A DNA stretch of 64,000 nt from Polyangiaceae bacterium (GTDB lineage Bacteria > Myxococcota_A > Polyangia > Polyangiales > Polyangiaceae): contig JABTUA010000002.1 in assembly GCA_015075635.1 (NCBI GenBank), positions 868,001 to 932,000 of the forward strand. Reading direction: 5' to 3'. Below the pieces are notes generated by a model, which saw only the letters and a program-made list of their open reading frames with translations, did not search any database and was not told where the DNA came from. Below are positions 51,719-60,196 of this stretch, in pieces. A program made the position numbers and the translations under genes. The stretch's first letter is position 1; each line of letters starts with the position of its first letter.

Positions 51719-52261
51719 ATGCCGAACGACGAGCCCTGCCCGACGCAAACGAAAGACGACCCGGTTGAGAGCGTGATGACGGCGCCCGCGCTGTTCGTCG
51801 AGCGTCGCTCCAGCGTCTCCGCTGCCGAGGCGCTGCTCCGGTGTCACGCGGCCGACTGGCTGCTCGTGATGGACGACGACATGTTGCTGAGGGTGGTCAG
51901 CAGCGCGGAGCTGTCTGTCGCGGACGCGGAGGCCCCGCTCGACTCGCTGGGAACCGAGTCGTTCTTCTTCGCTTGCGCCCACGACGCTCTCGGCGGCGTG
52001 ATCGAGGGCATGCTCCAGCGCGGGCTCGCGTGCGTTCCGGTACTGGACGAGCAGGACTCGATCGCCGGGATCCTGACGCGCGCGGAGCTCCGGCGCGCGC
52101 GGCTGTTGCCCGGCGAGCGCGGCATGGACCTGTGCGGCTCGTGTGGGAGCGACGAGCACTTGGAACAGCCGTGCAGCGAGCGTGGCCGCGCGTTCTGTGT
52201 GGAGTGCCTGGCGCCGACCGGTTTCGACGCCGGGTACGCCACGCTGGGCGGCAGCGGGTGA
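51719..52261 (+). CDS. CBS-domain protein with zinc-finger-like tail
   Basis: 180 residues. Residues about 15-130 form a pair of CBS-like motifs (VMTAPALFVERRSSVSAAEALLR, LLVMDDDMLLRVVSSAEL, DALGGVIEGMLQRGLACVPVLDEQDSIAGILTRAEL), which usually bind adenine nucleotides. The C-terminus carries CGSCGSDEHLEQPC and CVEC, a Cys4 zinc-binding pattern. The stop overlaps the next kinase GTG as GTGA, so the two proteins are coupled and probably interact. Role: nucleotide-sensing regulator of the kinase, by inference. Confidence 0.8.
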   Translation: MPNDEPCPTQTKDDPVESVMTAPALFVERRSSVSAAEALLRCHAADWLLVMDDDMLLRVVSSAELSVADAEAPLDSLGTESFFFACAHDALGGVIEGMLQRGLACVPVLDEQDSIAGILTRAELRRARLLPGERGMDLCGSCGSDEHLEQPCSERGRAFCVECLAPTGFDAGYATLGGSG

Positions 52262-54360
52262 GCTACTCGAGCTCCAGCACGCCGTCGCATCCGGTCCCCC
52301 ACGAGCTCGAGGGCCCCGGCGCCGCCGTCGGCTCGGTCGTGGGCGGCTATACGCTGGAGGAGTACCTCGGTTGCGGCGCGATGGCGGACGTCTACGCCGG
52401 TTCGTCAGCGACTGGCCCGGTCGCGGTCAAACGTCTGCTTCCGATGCGCCGCGACAGCCATCACCTGGTGGACCTGTTCCTCCATGAGGCGCGAGTCCTG
52501 TTACAGATCTCCCATCCTAATGTGGCACGCTGCATCGACTTCGGGCTGTCCGACGGCGTCCCCTATCTGGTGACGTCCTACGTCGACGGTGTCTCTTGCG
52601 AGCTCCTTCTGGCCGGGCTCGCGGGTGAGCGCGGGGCTTTCCCGGTGGAGGTCGCTCTCGCCATCGTGCACCAGGTGTTGCTCGGCCTCTCCGCCGTGCA
52701 CGAGGCGCGAGACCCTGACGGCCGCCTGCTCGGGATCGTCCACCAGGACGTTTCGCCGGACAACGTCCTCATCGGCCGGAACGGCTCCGTCACCCTCATC
52801 GACTTCGGAGTCGCGCGAAGTCACAACCAAAGGCGCGCCGGCGGCGCCGAGGACCTCCGCGGCAAGCTCGGCTACATGTCACCGGAGCAGATCTTGGGCG
52901 AGCGGATCGACGCCCGCTCCGACGTATTCTCGGTCGGCGCCCTGCTCGGAGAGCTCCTGCTGGGCAAGCGGCTGTTCGGCGCCCCGACCACGCTGGGGAG
53001 CCTCGTCCGGGCGAGCCGCGCGGACACGGACGACCTCGGCGATCTCGATCCACGTGTCTCCGCGGACGTGCGTGAGGTGCTGGCCCGGGCCCTGGAGCGG
53101 CGACCGGCTCGACGCTTTCCGTCGGCGCGCGCCTTCGATCGCGCGGTGGGCGCCTTGCAGCAGGCGCGCGGCGCTCCGCTGGACGCCGCGCAGATGGCGG
53201 CCTGGCTCGCCGCCCGAGGCGTGGCGGCGACCGGCGCGCCGCGAAGCTCGCGGTCGCCGACACCAGCCGTCGGTAACCTCGTGGCTCGCATCGACGCTGC
53301 CGACCGAGTCCTGATCGACGGCCGCGGCGGCGAGCCTTCGGTCGCGGCCCCGCGCAGACCGACACCGAGCAGCGCGCCGACTGCGCGGCTGTTTCGAGTC
53401 CGAGAGCCTGGCTCCCACACGGAGCTGCCCTGCTCACTCGCCGACCTCGTCGAGCGCTTCGCCACCGGCCGCGTCTCGGACGCGACGCTGGCGGCCAGCG
53501 GCCGCTCTGCGCCGGTTGCGCTGGTGGATGTGCCGGAGTTGGTGCACCTGGCGCGGGCGTCCAAGGCCCGATTCGACGCGGAGCTGGGACGGGCACCGCG
53601 TTGGCGCTGTTCGCTGGAACGGGCGAGGCTGCCGGGAATGCTCTTCATGCTGGCGGGGACCCGGGCGACCGGCCTCTTGTCTGCGCGCGCCGGCGCTCGC
53701 CGCAAGCTGGTCTACTTCGACGCGGGCGTGCCGTGCTTCGTGGCCTCCAGCGAGCCGAGCGAGCTGATCGGCGCGCAGCTCCTGGCAGGCGGCTTCCTTT
53801 CCCGAGCGGCGCTCGACGACGCAGTGGCCGGAGCCACCGTGCAGCAGCGCCCGCTGGGAGAGACGCTGGCGGAAATGCGTGTGCTCTCCTCCAGCGAAAT
53901 GTTGCGCCAGCTGGTGACCCAGCTCGACACGCGCGTGCTCGAGCTCGGCAGCTGGCTCGACGCGAATCTCTCGTTCACGCCGGGGCTCCGGCCGGGCGCG
54001 GTGATACCGCAGTCGCTCGGCGTGCCGGGCGAGCTGGCGTGCCGCATGGTGCGGACCCGCTATTGCGACGAAGAAATTTCGGACTTCTTGCGCCCCCTGG
54101 CGGATGCATCGCTGACAGCCAAGTCGGAGCGCCCGCGGGTCGAACAGCCGCTGCCGTTGCTCGAGGTCGAGACCGGCGTGCTCTCTGCAGCAGCCAGCTG
54201 TCGCGACATCGGGACTCTCACGCTGCGCATGACCCGAGATCACGCGCTGCCACCGGAGGACACGCGACGCGCAGTGTTCATGGGGCTCTCCGCAGGTCTC
54301 CTCGAGTCACCGGCGTGGCTGTCGCCTTTTGCGACATCCGGTCTAGGCTCTCACCGGTGA
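52258..54360 (+). CDS. Ser/Thr kinase with HQD motif and C-terminal DUF4388 (PATAN) domain
   Basis: 700 residues from GTG 52258. Kinase about 30-300: glycine loop LGCGAMADVY, K58 (VAVKRL), VHQDVSPDN (the HRD Arg is Gln at 163), IDFGVA, YMSPEQ. The C-terminal half has a segment with SLADLVERFATGRV and DVPELVHLARASK, then a DUF4388-like PATAN domain (about 460-590; GMLFMLAGTRATGLLSARAGAR, KLVYFDAGVPCFVASSEPSELIG). No membrane helix, so cytoplasmic. The Arg to Gln change usually marks kinases without activation-loop phosphate control. It is coupled to the CBS/zinc protein. Confidence 0.88.
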   Translation: MSYSSSSTPSHPVPHELEGPGAAVGSVVGGYTLEEYLGCGAMADVYAGSSATGPVAVKRLLPMRRDSHHLVDLFLHEARVLLQISHPNVARCIDFGLSDGVPYLVTSYVDGVSCELLLAGLAGERGAFPVEVALAIVHQVLLGLSAVHEARDPDGRLLGIVHQDVSPDNVLIGRNGSVTLIDFGVARSHNQRRAGGAEDLRGKLGYMSPEQILGERIDARSDVFSVGALLGELLLGKRLFGAPTTLGSLVRASRADTDDLGDLDPRVSADVREVLARALERRPARRFPSARAFDRAVGALQQARGAPLDAAQMAAWLAARGVAATGAPRSSRSPTPAVGNLVARIDAADRVLIDGRGGEPSVAAPRRPTPSSAPTARLFRVREPGSHTELPCSLADLVERFATGRVSDATLAASGRSAPVALVDVPELVHLARASKARFDAELGRAPRWRCSLERARLPGMLFMLAGTRATGLLSARAGARRKLVYFDAGVPCFVASSEPSELIGAQLLAGGFLSRAALDDAVAGATVQQRPLGETLAEMRVLSSSEMLRQLVTQLDTRVLELGSWLDANLSFTPGLRPGAVIPQSLGVPGELACRMVRTRYCDEEISDFLRPLADASLTAKSERPRVEQPLPLLEVETGVLSAAASCRDIGTLTLRMTRDHALPPEDTRRAVFMGLSAGLLESPAWLSPFATSGLGSHR

Positions 54361-54479
54361 GATGCGGTGCGTTCCTTGCGCGGACCCTGCCGCGGGCGTA
54401 GGGTGGACGCCTCGTTGTGGTCGTCGAGCGTGGCGATGCGCGCGTAGTCCCCAAAAGCGCGCTCGGCGAGTGAGGAGCC

Positions 54480-56750
54480 ATCGAGCAGGTCATCCGGAAC
54501 CGGACCATCCGACGTGTCGCTTTCCTGGGAAACCACCTCCCGCGTCAGTGCGGCATAGCGACTTTCACGACCGACCTCTGCGACGCCGTTTGCTCCGAGC
54601 ATCCCGAGATCGACTCGCTGGTCCTGGCGATGACCGAGTCGGGCGCGCGCTACTCGTACCCGTCACGCGTCGCGCTCGACATCGCACAGGACGACCTGGC
54701 CTCGTATCGCAGCGCAGCGGCCTTCCTCGAGTCGAACGCAGTGGACGTCGTGTGCGTCCAGCACGAATACGGGATCTTCGGCGGCCGCGCTGGCAGTCAC
54801 GTTCTCGAGTTGCTGAGCGGGCTGAGCATGCCGATCGTGACGACGCTACACACGATCTTGGCGCGACCCGACGCGGCGCAACGCGAGGTGATGACCGAGT
54901 TGTGTCGAATCTCCGAGCGCTTGGTCGTGATGAGCACCCACGGGCAGAAGCTGCTCCGAGACGTCTACGGCATCCCGGAGCGCAAGATCGACTGGATCCC
55001 ACACGGCATTCCGGCCCTGCCGAACCCGCGCGACAGCAAGAGTCGGATCGGCGTCCACGGCAAGAAGGTCATCCTGACGTTCGGGCTGCTCTCTCCCGAC
55101 AAGGGCATCGAGCACGTCATCGACGCGATGCCCTCGATCCTGGAGCGCCACCCCGAGGCGAGGTACATCGTGCTCGGCGCGACCCACCCGCACGTCCGGC
55201 AACGGCACGGTGAGGCGTACCGCTCGATGTTGGCGGCGCGTGCGCGGGAGCTCGGCGTGGAGTCGTCGGTGGTCTTCCACGACGCCTTCGTGAGTCGGGC
55301 GCAGCTCACCGAGTACCTAGCGGCCGCCGATCTGTACGTGACCCCATACGAGAAGGCCGAACAGATCACCTCCGGCACGCTGGCGTACGCGGTCGGCTCC
55401 GGCAAGGCCGTGATCTCCACGCCCTATTGGTATGCGTGCGAGCTCTTGGCCGACGGTCGAGGCGTGTTGGTTCCCTGGCGGGATCCTCGGGCAATTGCCG
55501 TTGCCGCCGCCGACCTCTTGGGGGACGACGCGAAGCGAGCCGCGATGTCGGAGCGAGCAGCAGCTCTCGGGCCGCAAATGCGCTGGCCCGGCGTCGCCGG
55601 GCGCTACCTCGAGAGCTTCACCCAGGCACGTGCCGACCACGCCACCGAGCCGCGGGTCGCACGGCACGAACCCTCCGAGCTCCCAGCGGTCGAGCTGGAG
55701 CACCTCTCGGCTCTCAGCGACTCCACTGGCGTCCTGCAACACGCGCTCTACGACGTGCCGCGTCGTGAGGACGGCTACTGCCTGGACGACAACGCGCGTG
55801 CGCTGCTCGCGATGGTGCTGATGGACTCGCCCGGCGGCGAGCAAGCAAAGGTCGTGCGCCCGCTCCTGGCTCGCTACCTGGCGTTCGTCAGGCATGCCTT
55901 CGACGGTGACCGCAGGCGATTTCGCAACTTCATGTCGTACTCGCGCAGCTGGCTCGAAGCAGCCGGCTCGGAGGACAGCCAAGGCCGGGCGCTCTGGGCG
56001 CTCGGCGCGCTGGTCGGTCGAAGCCCAAACGCGGGTTGGCGCATCCTGGGGAGCCAGCTGTTCCACGCCGCGCTGCCGCCTCTGCTCGACTTCACCAGCC
56101 CGCGGGCTTGGGCCTTCGCGCTGCTCGGGATGGACGAATACCTCGCGGCGTTCGCCGGAGACGGCGAAGTGCAGGCGCTCCGGAACGACCTGGCTACTCG
56201 ACTGGTCGAGTTGTTCGTGCGCGCGCGTCGCCCGGACTGGGCTTGGTTCGAGGACTCCGTGACCTACTCGAACGCCAGCTTGTGCCAGGCGCTGATCGCC
56301 TCCGGCTCCCGCATGGGCGACGAGCGAGTCAAGCAGGTGGGGATGACCTCGCTCACCTGGCTGGTCGAGATCCAGACGGACGCACACGGCGACTTTGCGC
56401 CGGTCGGCTCCAATGGGTTCTTTCGGCGCGGCGCCGACAAGGCGCGCTTCGACCAGCAGCCCCTGGAAGCGGGCGCGACCATCTCCGCGTGTCTCGAGGC
56501 GGAGCGTGCCACGGGTGACCCCAGGTGGGCGGAGCGCGCGGTCACGGCGTTCGGCTGGTTTTTCGGCAAGAACCAGCTCGGCGCAGCCCTGATCGACGCG
56601 CAGACCGGCGCCTGCCGGGACGGCCTGCACGCCGACCGGCTCAACGAGAACCGTGGCGCGGAATCGACCCTGTCGTTCTTGCTCGCGCTGCTCGAAATGC
56701 GCGCCAGACACCGAAGCGGACCAGCCGCGCTGGTCGGAGGTCGAGCATGA
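54480..56750 (+). CDS. GT4-type glycosyltransferase with C-terminal (alpha/alpha) domain
   Basis: GT4-like glycosyltransferase (PHGI..., DKGIEHVIDAM, VTPYEKAEQITSGTLAYAVGSGKAVISTPYWY; UDP/GDP-sugar-binding) followed from about residue 360 by a helical domain (YDVPRREDGYCLDDNARALLAM) found with such enzymes. The conserved N-terminus VAFLGNHLPRQCGIATFTTDL lies in frame from 54504 onward, but the frame has no ATG, GTG or TTG between the TGA at 54471 and the ATG at 54630. I give the ATC at 54480 only to include that segment; the annotated start may be 54630 or the region contains a mutation. Followed by GH130 with ATGA overlap. Confidence 0.83.
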   Translation: MEQVIRNRTIRRVAFLGNHLPRQCGIATFTTDLCDAVCSEHPEIDSLVLAMTESGARYSYPSRVALDIAQDDLASYRSAAAFLESNAVDVVCVQHEYGIFGGRAGSHVLELLSGLSMPIVTTLHTILARPDAAQREVMTELCRISERLVVMSTHGQKLLRDVYGIPERKIDWIPHGIPALPNPRDSKSRIGVHGKKVILTFGLLSPDKGIEHVIDAMPSILERHPEARYIVLGATHPHVRQRHGEAYRSMLAARARELGVESSVVFHDAFVSRAQLTEYLAAADLYVTPYEKAEQITSGTLAYAVGSGKAVISTPYWYACELLADGRGVLVPWRDPRAIAVAAADLLGDDAKRAAMSERAAALGPQMRWPGVAGRYLESFTQARADHATEPRVARHEPSELPAVELEHLSALSDSTGVLQHALYDVPRREDGYCLDDNARALLAMVLMDSPGGEQAKVVRPLLARYLAFVRHAFDGDRRRFRNFMSYSRSWLEAAGSEDSQGRALWALGALVGRSPNAGWRILGSQLFHAALPPLLDFTSPRAWAFALLGMDEYLAAFAGDGEVQALRNDLATRLVELFVRARRPDWAWFEDSVTYSNASLCQALIASGSRMGDERVKQVGMTSLTWLVEIQTDAHGDFAPVGSNGFFRRGADKARFDQQPLEAGATISACLEAERATGDPRWAERAVTAFGWFFGKNQLGAALIDAQTGACRDGLHADRLNENRGAESTLSFLLALLEMRARHRSGPAALVGGRA

Positions 56751-57712
56751 ACCGGCGACGAGACTACGACGTGCTCTTCAGGCGGCATGCCAAGAACCCG
56801 ATCCTGACGGCGGCAGACTGGCCGTATCCGGCTCACACCGTGTTCAACCCCGGCGCGACCCTGCTTCGCGACGGCACCACGCTCCTGCTCTGTCGAGTGG
56901 AAGATCGGCGCGGACACTCCCACTTGTGCGCCGCACGCTCGCAGAACGGGGTCGACGGCTGGGTCATCGACGAGTCACCGACGCTGCTGCCGGATCCGGA
57001 GCGACATCCGGAGGAGATCTGGGGCATCGAAGATCCCCGCATTACCTGGGTACCTGAGCTGGAGAAGTACGCGATTGCGTACACGGCATTCAGTCGTGGC
57101 GGCCCAGGTGTGGCGCTGGCGTTGACCGAGGACTTTCGCGAATTCGAGCGCTGCGGCCTGGTCATGCAGCCCGACGACAAGGACGCCGCGCTCCTGCCCG
57201 AGCGCATCGACGGGAACTTCGCCCTCGTGCACCGGCCCATGACGGACCTGGGCGCACACATCTGGATCTCGTTTTCCCCCGACCTGCTCAACTGGGGCAA
57301 TCACCGGCTGATGCTCCCTTCGCGCAAGGGTGCGTGGTGGGACGCCAACAAGGTCGGCCTGTCCCCGCCACTGATAGCCACCGACCGCGGCTGGCTGATG
57401 CTCTATCACGGTGTGCGGCACACCGCGGCCGGCTGCCTGTACAGGCTCGGGCTCGCGCTCTTCGACCGGGCGCGCCCAGAGCAATGCCTGCTGCGCGGCG
57501 ACAGCTGGGTGTTCGGCCCCGAGGCTCCCTACGAACGCGAAGGCGACGTCGGCTACGTCGTGTTCCCGTGCGGGCACACGCTGGCGCCCGATGGCGACAC
57601 GCTGCGCCTCTACTACGGCGCCGCGGACAGCGGCGTGGCCCTCGCGAGCGGCAGCATTCGTGAGCTCTTGGCCTGGCTCGACGCCCACGGCGAGCCTTCG
57701 CTCTCGGCCTGA
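56747..57712 (+). CDS. GH130-like mannoside phosphorylase/hydrolase
   Basis: 321 residues, five-bladed propeller of GH130 type: NPGATLLRDGTTLLLCRVEDRRGHSHL, EEIWGIEDPRITW, RIDGNFALVHRP, WWDANKVGLSPPLI, YYGAADSGVALASGSIREL. GH130 enzymes phosphorolyse or hydrolyse beta-mannosides; the catalytic Asp in the IEDPRIT segment is present. The ATG overlaps the glycosyltransferase stop by 4 bp (ATGA). The pair may build and recycle a manno-oligosaccharide; substrate is inference. Confidence 0.85.
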   Translation: MNRRRDYDVLFRRHAKNPILTAADWPYPAHTVFNPGATLLRDGTTLLLCRVEDRRGHSHLCAARSQNGVDGWVIDESPTLLPDPERHPEEIWGIEDPRITWVPELEKYAIAYTAFSRGGPGVALALTEDFREFERCGLVMQPDDKDAALLPERIDGNFALVHRPMTDLGAHIWISFSPDLLNWGNHRLMLPSRKGAWWDANKVGLSPPLIATDRGWLMLYHGVRHTAAGCLYRLGLALFDRARPEQCLLRGDSWVFGPEAPYEREGDVGYVVFPCGHTLAPDGDTLRLYYGAADSGVALASGSIRELLAWLDAHGEPSLSA

Positions 57713-57978
57713 TTCGGCCTGCTGCGCGGGCGTGTTCCGCGTCGCCAATCCGCCGCTGCGCTTCGAGCGCGAGCTCGTCGAAGCCCTGCGCGCGTCGAGA
57801 AGATCCTCGGCGCCCCGTGCCAGAGTCACCGGCGTTCGGCGTCGCGATTCGACACGTGGAGCTCCGCCGGCTATTGACAGAACATGTGACGTCCGGTCGC
57901 AGCGTGTCGAATGGCCGCGCGCACGACCGACACGCGGGACTTGGGCGAGTGCCGAAACCTCGACTAAGCTCGGCGCGA

Positions 57979-59049
57979 ATGCGCCGCACCGTCCTCTGCC
58001 TGCTCGGGTTGGTGCTGGCAACCGCCTGTACCCCCGGACGAGTTCTCCAGCCGGCCCCAACACCAACCCTGACGCCAGCCCCAGCGAGATCGGTAGCACC
58101 CACTTCGACCCTCGTGCCGGAGCTTCAACACCTCGCGGAGCGGTCCCTGGTGGCGACCCATCATGCGGGAGCGCTGGTGGCGCTGAACCCTCGAGACGGC
58201 AAGGTGCTCGCCCTCCATTCGATCGCCGGGAGTCGGGGCGACCCGTTGGTCACGCTCCACCAGCCAGGCTCCACGTTCAAAGTATTCAGTGCGATCGCAG
58301 CGCTGGAAGCGGGCACCATCGACGCGGACACCACGCTGACCTGCAACCAAAGCTATCCCTTCGGCGAGCTCACGCTGACATGCCCTCTCGCTCACGGACC
58401 CGAGGATGTTTCGAAGGCGTTGGCGGTGTCGTGCAACTCGTTCTTCTATGCGCTCGCCGAAAAGCAGGGGCCCAAACCGCTGCATGCGGTGGCAAGCGCG
58501 TTCGGGTTGGGCGAACCGAGCGGCATCGCGCCCGACGAGCCCGCAGGCGTCTTGCGAGATCCCGTACCCGATCCCGCGCGACCCGCGCTCGACCTGGCGG
58601 ACGCCATCGGCCACGGCGCTTATTACACCAATCTGCTCGGACTCGCGCGCGCCTACGCGGCGATCGCCAATGGCGGCACGCTGCCAACCCTGCATCTCAG
58701 CGGCGGAGCGACGCCCGCAACGCGGCGTGTCCCCTACGCCGACACTACGCTGGCATTGGTAAGGGCGGCCCTCGTCGACGCCGTCGAAAAGGACTACGGG
58801 CGCAGCTACGCTCAGCGCATCGGCGGCTATGTCTTCGCCGGCAAGACCGGCGGCGTCGACGCACCAGGGCCCGACGGCTCACCCAGCGACACGCTCATGG
58901 ACAGCTGGTTCGTGGCGTTCGCGCCGCCCGCGCACCCGACGCTCTTGGTAGCGGCTCGACTCGAGAGCGTCCCTCACGCGGGCCCCGTGAACGCGGCGGC
59001 GGTGGTACGCGAAGTGCTGCTCGGCGCACGCGCCCTCGCTCAACGCTGA
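57979..59049 (+). CDS. lipid-anchored penicillin-binding transpeptidase
   Basis: 356 residues from ATG 57979. Signal peptide with lipobox LATAC, Pro/Thr linker, then a class B-type transpeptidase domain: PGSTFK (S98, K101), SCN (151-153) and FAGKTGG (about 293-299), all three active-site motifs complete. Only the transpeptidase part is present; no dimer or transglycosylase domain. So an outer- or inner-membrane-anchored D,D-transpeptidase or carboxypeptidase. Upstream 266 bp intergenic has no convincing promoter. Convergent with the DUF1244 remnant. Confidence 0.85.
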   Translation: MRRTVLCLLGLVLATACTPGRVLQPAPTPTLTPAPARSVAPTSTLVPELQHLAERSLVATHHAGALVALNPRDGKVLALHSIAGSRGDPLVTLHQPGSTFKVFSAIAALEAGTIDADTTLTCNQSYPFGELTLTCPLAHGPEDVSKALAVSCNSFFYALAEKQGPKPLHAVASAFGLGEPSGIAPDEPAGVLRDPVPDPARPALDLADAIGHGAYYTNLLGLARAYAAIANGGTLPTLHLSGGATPATRRVPYADTTLALVRAALVDAVEKDYGRSYAQRIGGYVFAGKTGGVDAPGPDGSPSDTLMDSWFVAFAPPAHPTLLVAARLESVPHAGPVNAAAVVREVLLGARALAQR

Positions 59050-59227
59050 TACTTCGCCTTCCATTTGGGGTAGGGCATCCCGTACACGATTTCGCCGCCG
59101 GGTCGTCGGTCTCGACTCCGCGCTCGCTCGCTGCCTCGCGGTACCAGCGCGAGAGACAGTTGCGACAGACGGCGCGCAGCTTCCGCCCGAAGGCAAGGAC
59201 ACCGGCCCAGTGCAGCTGGAGACACAC
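59040..59227 (-). pseudogene. frameshifted DUF1244 gene
   Basis: On the minus strand MCLQLHWAGVLAFGRKL then VCRNCLSRWYREAASERGVETDDPAA in one frame, and EIVYGMPYPKWKAKYQR to the stop in the next. CRNCLxxWYxxAAxExG and IVYGMPYxxWKAKYQ are the signature of DUF1244. A single-base deletion after GCGGCG explains the break. The 3' end overlaps the penicillin-binding protein stop by 10 bp. Function of DUF1244 is unknown. Confidence 0.7.
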
Positions 59228-59302
59228 ATCACCGCGCCTCGGTCACCCCTCGCCGCCCCTCGCCGCCCTGCGCGCCCGTTTCCTCGGTGCGCCCTCGTGC
59301 CG

Positions 59303-59611
59303 CTACATGAAGTTCCGCGTGTGCAGGCTCGAGAGCCGCTCGGCATCCGCCGCGACGAAGCCCAGCCGCTCGAGTCGCGCGCGGCGGCCCGCGTCCATGT
59401 CGAGGGTGAGCTGGATCACGGCGGCGTGTCCCTTGCGGAGCGCCGGCGGCTCGAGGCTGCCGGCGGCGAGCAGGATCAGCGCGTCGACGCCGTTCCCCCA
59501 CTGGGCGATGTGACCTGGATCGACTCCGACCTGATTCTGGTTCCAACCCACGAGGGCGAATGCGGAGAGCCCGATGGCGACCTGCAGGATCAACGGCCTC
59601 CGGGGCGTCAT
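59303..59611 (-). CDS. small exported or membrane protein, unknown
   Basis: 102 residues from ATG 59611: hydrophobic N-terminus (LILQVAIGLSAFALVGW), a loop (NQNQVGVDPGHIAQWGNGVDAL) and a helical C-terminus with LERLGFVAADAERLSSLHTRNFM. It resembles small periplasmic anti-sigma or metal-sensor proteins in size only. The reading is unbroken and codon use is normal, so I consider it real but unidentified. A TTG 12 bp upstream is an alternative start. Confidence 0.5.
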   Translation of the reverse strand: MTPRRPLILQVAIGLSAFALVGWNQNQVGVDPGHIAQWGNGVDALILLAAGSLEPPALRKGHAAVIQLTLDMDAGRRARLERLGFVAADAERLSSLHTRNFM

Positions 59612-60196
59612 GGCAGCCCCCAAGCCGCTGGGACTGCTACAGCGTGCGTGCGTGCGAGCGTGCGATCTTCATGCCAACCTCCTGCACCACGTGTGCATGC
59701 ACATCATCGCAGATTCTGTCCTGCGTGTCCCTTGCAGGGAAGTGGCGCCGGCGCGTAGATGACCGGCGCGGATGCGCTGCAACAGCTCTCCAACACCCCG
59801 CTCGCGGACGAGCTCGCGCAAAGGGCCGCCGTCAACCTCGTCCTTGTGCTCGACAACACCGCAGCCGGGCGCATCGTCGTGCTCGAGTCGACCGCGCTGG
59901 GCCCGTAGCCGCCTCCGACTATCGCTTCCGCTCGCTCTCTCGGATCGAGGTGAACAGCGGCGCCCGAATCTTCTTCCGAGCGCCGTCTACGACCTGGAGT
60001 GGCTCGAGAGCACTCCGAAGTAGCGCAACAGATGCCAGCGAGGCGGGGGCACCGCGGACGCGGGATGCCTTCGAGCTTGCGTTCGGCGATGCCCGGGATT
60101 TTCACGGGCTTTTGTCGCAGGTGTCCGGGCGCCGCGTCCGGCCTGCGGACGCGTGTCCGCCTCGGTGAGCGGACACGGCGCGTCGAGAGCTCGAGC
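59612..60196. other. gene-poor region with decayed plus-strand ORF
   Basis: A plus-strand ORF 59759-59908 (MTGADALQQLSNTPLADELAQ..., 49 codons) looks protein-like but ends in TAG. The following sequence keeps coding character in a second frame (SDYRFRSLSRIEVNSGARI) and then a third (PSAVYDLEWLESTPK stop at 60023). This suggests a gene broken by two frameshifts. 59640-59700 is simple GCGTGCGTGC-like repeat. A hairpin ends the region (60153-60176). Confidence 0.45.
60153..60176 (-). terminator. hairpin after the AgmX-like gene
   Basis: Perfect 8-bp arms GTGTCCGC (60153-60160) and GCGGACAC (60169-60176) with an 8-base loop, starting about 20 bp after the stop at 60197. Preceded by another GCGGAC...GTCCGC hairpin. 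Lacks a clear U-tract. The same GCGGACA/TGTCCGC words form the large inverted repeat at 17597-17661. Confidence 0.45.

Noticed and set aside
57874-57879. TTGACA upstream of the penicillin-binding protein gene
   Set aside because: No -10 at 16-18 bp spacing (TCGCAG); not reported as a promoter.
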